Below are positions 6,440-8,189 of a DNA stretch of 8,189 nt, in pieces; positions within the stretch are counted from its first letter, which is position 1; every line of letters starts with the position of its first letter. Source of the stretch: Flavobacterium sp. (GTDB taxonomy: Bacteria; Bacteroidota; Bacteroidia; Flavobacteriales; Flavobacteriaceae); NCBI RefSeq assembly GCF_030146175.1, contig NZ_JASLCE010000015.1, forward strand, positions 1-8,189. Direction: 5' to 3'. The notes under the pieces were generated by a model. That model was not told the DNA's origin and made no database searches. It saw nothing but the letters and a program-made list of their open reading frames with translations. Both the position numbers and the translations under genes were made by a program.

Positions 6440-7509
6440 TTTTTTTTTTCTCCATCAAAAGTAATGGAGGCCAGTTGCATCAGGCATAATTCAACTAAAA
6501 GACGTTGGTTCTGACTGCTTTTGTATTTTAAATCACAATCGTTTGCTATATCTATTCCTTGTAATAGGAATTCCTGAGCTGTTTTTTGTGCCTGTTCTTT
6601 GTATAAATTCTGAGCTACTTCGCCAGCTTCCAACAATACTAAAGTCGCCGGGTTTTTACAAACCAGCAAATCTCTGAAATGCGAAGCCAGTCCGGCAATA
6701 AAATGATGACCGTCAAATCCTTTTGCCAGAATATCGTTATACGCTAGTAATAACTCCGGAATTCTGTTTTCAAGAATTAAATCGGTTACTTTAATATAGT
6801 ATTCGTAGTCTAATACGTTAAGGTTTTCGGTAACCGCCTGACGTGTCAGATTGGTTCCGCAATAGGAGACAACCCGGTCAAAAATAGACAAAGCATCACG
6901 CATCGCACCATCTGCTTTTTGAGCAATGATATGAAGCGCATCATCTTCAAAAACAATGTTCTGACTTTTAGCTACTTCGGCAAGATGTTCTTTGGCGTCC
7001 TTAACAGTAATTCTTTTAAAATCAAATATTTGACAACGCGATAAAATAGTCGGGATGATCTTGTGTTTTTCGGTGGTTGCCAGGATAAAGATAGCGTGCC
7101 TTGGCGGTTCTTCCAGTGTTTTAAGGAAGGCGTTAAAAGCCGCTTGCGATAACATATGCACCTCGTCGATGATATACACTTTGTATTTCCCGGTTTGGGG
7201 TGGGATACGTACCTGATCAATCAGATTACGGATATCGTCAACGGAGTTATTCGAAGCCGCATCCAGCTCAAATACATTGAAGGCAAAATCTTCATACGGA
7301 TCATCGTAACCTTCCTGATTGATTTTACGAGCCAGAATACGCGCGCAAGTGGTTTTTCCAACCCCACGCGGCCCTGTAAACAGTAAAGCCTGCGCCAGGT
7401 GATTGTTGTCAATCGCGTTTAATAAAGTATTGGTAATAGCCTGTTGCCCCACTACGTCTTTAAACGTTTGCGGTCGGTATTTACGGGCTGATACGATGAA
7501 TTGTTCCAT
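6424..7509 (-). CDS. dnaX: DNA polymerase III subunit gamma (dnaX zero frame; tau by -1 shift)
   Basis: This is the ATPase subunit of the clamp loader that opens the beta clamp and loads it on primed DNA. The 361-residue zero-frame product has Walker A GPRGVGKT (46-53), Walker B VYIIDE (111-116), the sensor-1/arginine-finger region ATTEKHKIIPTILSRC (144-159), sensor 2 GAMRDALS (201-208), and the helical collar domain III up to about residue 350. It then ends GEKKKLSHT at a TAA 13 nt past a run of ten A. The missing tau part follows in the -1 frame. The four-cysteine zinc module that E. coli DnaX has between Walker A and the DAAS motif is absent and replaced by an acidic stretch (GYDDPYEDFAF). 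As I recall, this is usual in this phylum. The start is fixed by MEQFIVSARKYRPQTF and an ideal promoter just upstream. Confidence 0.93.
   Translation of the reverse strand: MEQFIVSARKYRPQTFKDVVGQQAITNTLLNAIDNNHLAQALLFTGPRGVGKTTCARILARKINQEGYDDPYEDFAFNVFELDAASNNSVDDIRNLIDQVRIPPQTGKYKVYIIDEVHMLSQAAFNAFLKTLEEPPRHAIFILATTEKHKIIPTILSRCQIFDFKRITVKDAKEHLAEVAKSQNIVFEDDALHIIAQKADGAMRDALSIFDRVVSYCGTNLTRQAVTENLNVLDYEYYIKVTDLILENRIPELLLAYNDILAKGFDGHHFIAGLASHFRDLLVCKNPATLVLLEAGEVAQNLYKEQAQKTAQEFLLQGIDIANDCDLKYKSSQNQRLLVELCLMQLASITFDGEKKKLSHT
6440..6449 (-). promoter_or_regulatory. A10 slippery run in dnaX (recoding or transcript slippage site)
   Basis: On the minus strand the codons read GGA GAA AAA AAA AAG CTA, which is ten consecutive A. 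A -1 shift here (equivalent to one extra A in the mRNA) opens the 232-codon tau extension. The shift must happen between a -1-frame TGA at 6455-6457 and the zero-frame TAA at 6424-6426, and A10 is the only slippery sequence in that interval. No strong hairpin is seen just downstream; only TCCT/AGGA can pair across the T7 run near 6405. A homopolymer error in the sequence would look the same. Confidence 0.7.
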
Positions 7510-7524
7510 AACTTTATATTACGG

Positions 7525-7555
7525 CAAATATAGCGGTAAAAATAGCAAATTACAA
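7525..7555 (-). promoter_or_regulatory. dnaX promoter (TTG-N20-TATATTTG)
   Basis: Read on the minus strand, a -33 TTG (7553-7555) and a -7 TATATTTG (7525-7532) are separated by exactly 20 nt, a near-perfect match to the Bacteroidota sigma-A promoter TTG-N17-23-TAnnTTTG. The dnaX ATG is 15 nt beyond the -7 box, so the leader is only about ten nucleotides. Confidence 0.75.
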
Positions 7556-7598
7556 AACCGCCTGCAGATAGTTTTTAACAATATAAAGGGATAACAAG

Positions 7599-7898
7599 CT
7601 ATTCGGTTCTTCCTTTTATACTTAGATCAATTAATACTTTTTCGATATCATTTTCGGAAGATGCCAATTGCCCGGCTACAAATACGCCTTTTTCTCCGGT
7701 AATGGATTTAATACCATATACGGTAGCTTCGTCGTCGGGATTGGTTTGGCCTTCGTAACGGTAAATATGAACGATCTCGTAATTGGAAGGATTTTGAATA
7801 ATATCCTGTTCGTGAATATTAAAATCGACTGAAAAACCTTTTTCGGTCAGTTCTTCCAAAGCTTTGGTAACGGTAGCATAGTGATACATACGGATCAT
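7599..7898 (-). CDS. small conserved protein, often labelled 'phosphoribosylpyrophosphate synthetase'
   Basis: A 99-residue cytoplasmic protein with no signal peptide or membrane segment. It resembles a family of short Bacteroidota proteins with the pattern [51 protein letters not shown], which databases often call phosphoribosylpyrophosphate synthetase. That name is not supported here. The protein is about a third of the length of a PRPP synthetase and shows no ribose-5-phosphate/PRPP-binding loop. The alternation of charged and aliphatic residues suggests a small alpha/beta fold. The start at 7898 ([10 protein letters not shown]) is the longest; the ATG three codons in (7887-7889, MYHYATV) is equally plausible for this family. 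It is followed by dnaX on the same strand, which has its own promoter in the gap, and is divergent from rnpB. The function is unknown. Confidence 0.75.
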   Translation of the reverse strand: MIRMYHYATVTKALEELTEKGFSVDFNIHEQDIIQNPSNYEIVHIYRYEGQTNPDDEATVYGIKSITGEKGVFVAGQLASSENDIEKVLIDLSIKGRTE

Positions 7899-7923
7899 AA
7901 TTTAAGTTTTGAGGGTTACACTT

Positions 7924-7931
7924 TAAAGATA
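7924..7931 (-). promoter_or_regulatory. possible -7 box for the small minus-strand gene
   Basis: TATCTTTA on the minus strand differs from TAnnTTTG only at the last base and lies 25 nt upstream of the ATG at 7896-7898. A TTG (minus strand) is present upstream but only 13 nt away, shorter than the usual spacing. This is a weak call. Confidence 0.3.
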
Positions 7932-8008
7932 AGCATTTTATTCTCAACAGACTATAAAGCAATGTTAAAGTACTGTTGTTTAAAATGCCCGAAACACGAA
8001 TATTCTAC

Positions 8009-8016
8009 TATCTTTG
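8009..8016 (+). promoter_or_regulatory. -7 box of rnpB
   Basis: TATCTTTG is a full match to TAnnTTTG and ends a few bases before the first bases of the RNase P RNA. A TTG at 7976-7978 is about 30 nt upstream, too far for the usual -33 spacing, so no convincing -33 box is seen. Confidence 0.6.
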
Positions 8017-8020
8017 CAGC

Positions 8021-8189
8021 CGCAGACCGCCTTATCGTCGTCCGCCTCGGCGGAGGGAGGAAAGTCCGGACACCAGAGAGTAGCATAGCGGGTAACACCC
8101 GTCAGTTCCGATTTATCGGGATTAGGACAAGTGCAACAGAAAGTATGTACAGGTAATGCTGTAGTGAAACCAGGTAAACTCTATGCGGT
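8021..8189 (+). ncRNA. rnpB: RNase P RNA, 5' half (cut by window edge)
   Basis: This is the catalytic RNA of RNase P, which removes the 5' leader from precursor tRNAs. It is recognised by two universally conserved blocks: GAGGAAAGTCCGGAC at 8057-8071 and AGTGCAACAGAAAG at 8130-8143. Stems that fit the model are visible: TCCGC/GCGGA at 8041-8054 (P3-like), CGGGT/ACCCG at 8089-8101, and CCGA/TCGG at 8108-8119 (P12-like). The 5' end is estimated from the -7 box. The 3' half, including the strand pairing with P1 and P2 and the 3' end, lies beyond the window. The open frame that crosses this region on the plus strand is not a gene. Confidence 0.95.

Noticed and set aside
7156..7594. Plus-strand open frames antisense to the dnaX N-terminus and promoter
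   Set aside because: They are shadows of the well-conserved dnaX reading frame.
7881..8156. Plus-strand 91-residue open frame
   Set aside because: It runs through the rnpB promoter and the conserved RNase P RNA blocks, so it is not coding.

Overview
The window looks like chromosomal DNA of a member of the Bacteroidota, most likely Flavobacteriaceae. The base composition is moderately AT-rich with AAA/GAA-rich codon use. Shine-Dalgarno sites are almost absent. Several genes have the Bacteroidota sigma-A -7 element TAnnTTTG (TATTTTTG, TATATTTG, TATCTTTG), and the protein sequences read as flavobacterial. It is mainly core-genome housekeeping sequence. I see no mobile element, CRISPR array, tRNA or phage gene.

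Left part, plus strand (2-4039): a polyphosphate-metabolism operon. ppk1 (polyphosphate kinase, entering from beyond the left edge) is followed after 17 nt by a short Ppx/GppA exopolyphosphatase, after 3 nt by a YjaB-like GNAT acetyltransferase, and after a 16-nt gap by a small Crp/Fnr-family regulator. An 83-nt gap follows, holding a good -7 box and a perfect 10-bp palindrome placed about where a class II activator would bind. It leads into a two-gene unit: a Rossmann-fold saccharopine-dehydrogenase-like protein and an NQO1/KefG-type NAD(P)H-dependent flavin oxidoreductase. The simplest model is that the Crp/Fnr protein controls this redox pair.

Right part, minus strand (5741-7898): dnaX, the gene for the clamp-loader gamma/tau subunit, and a small conserved protein of unknown function often labelled 'phosphoribosylpyrophosphate synthetase'. 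dnaX converges on the oxidoreductase gene with only 3 nt between stop codons and has a near-ideal TTG-N20-TATATTTG promoter.

The most interesting item is inside dnaX. The zero frame stops after 361 codons, exactly at the end of the clamp-loader collar domain and 13 nt past a run of ten A. The -1 frame then continues without a stop through a proline-rich linker and the tau C-terminal domain, for a combined 589 residues. Either slippage at A10 makes both a gamma-like and a tau protein, with the frame roles reversed relative to E. coli, or one A has been lost from the sequence.

Right edge, plus strand (about 8021-8189): the 5' half of rnpB, the RNase P RNA, recognised by its two universally conserved blocks, with its own -7 box. 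It is divergent from the small minus-strand gene.
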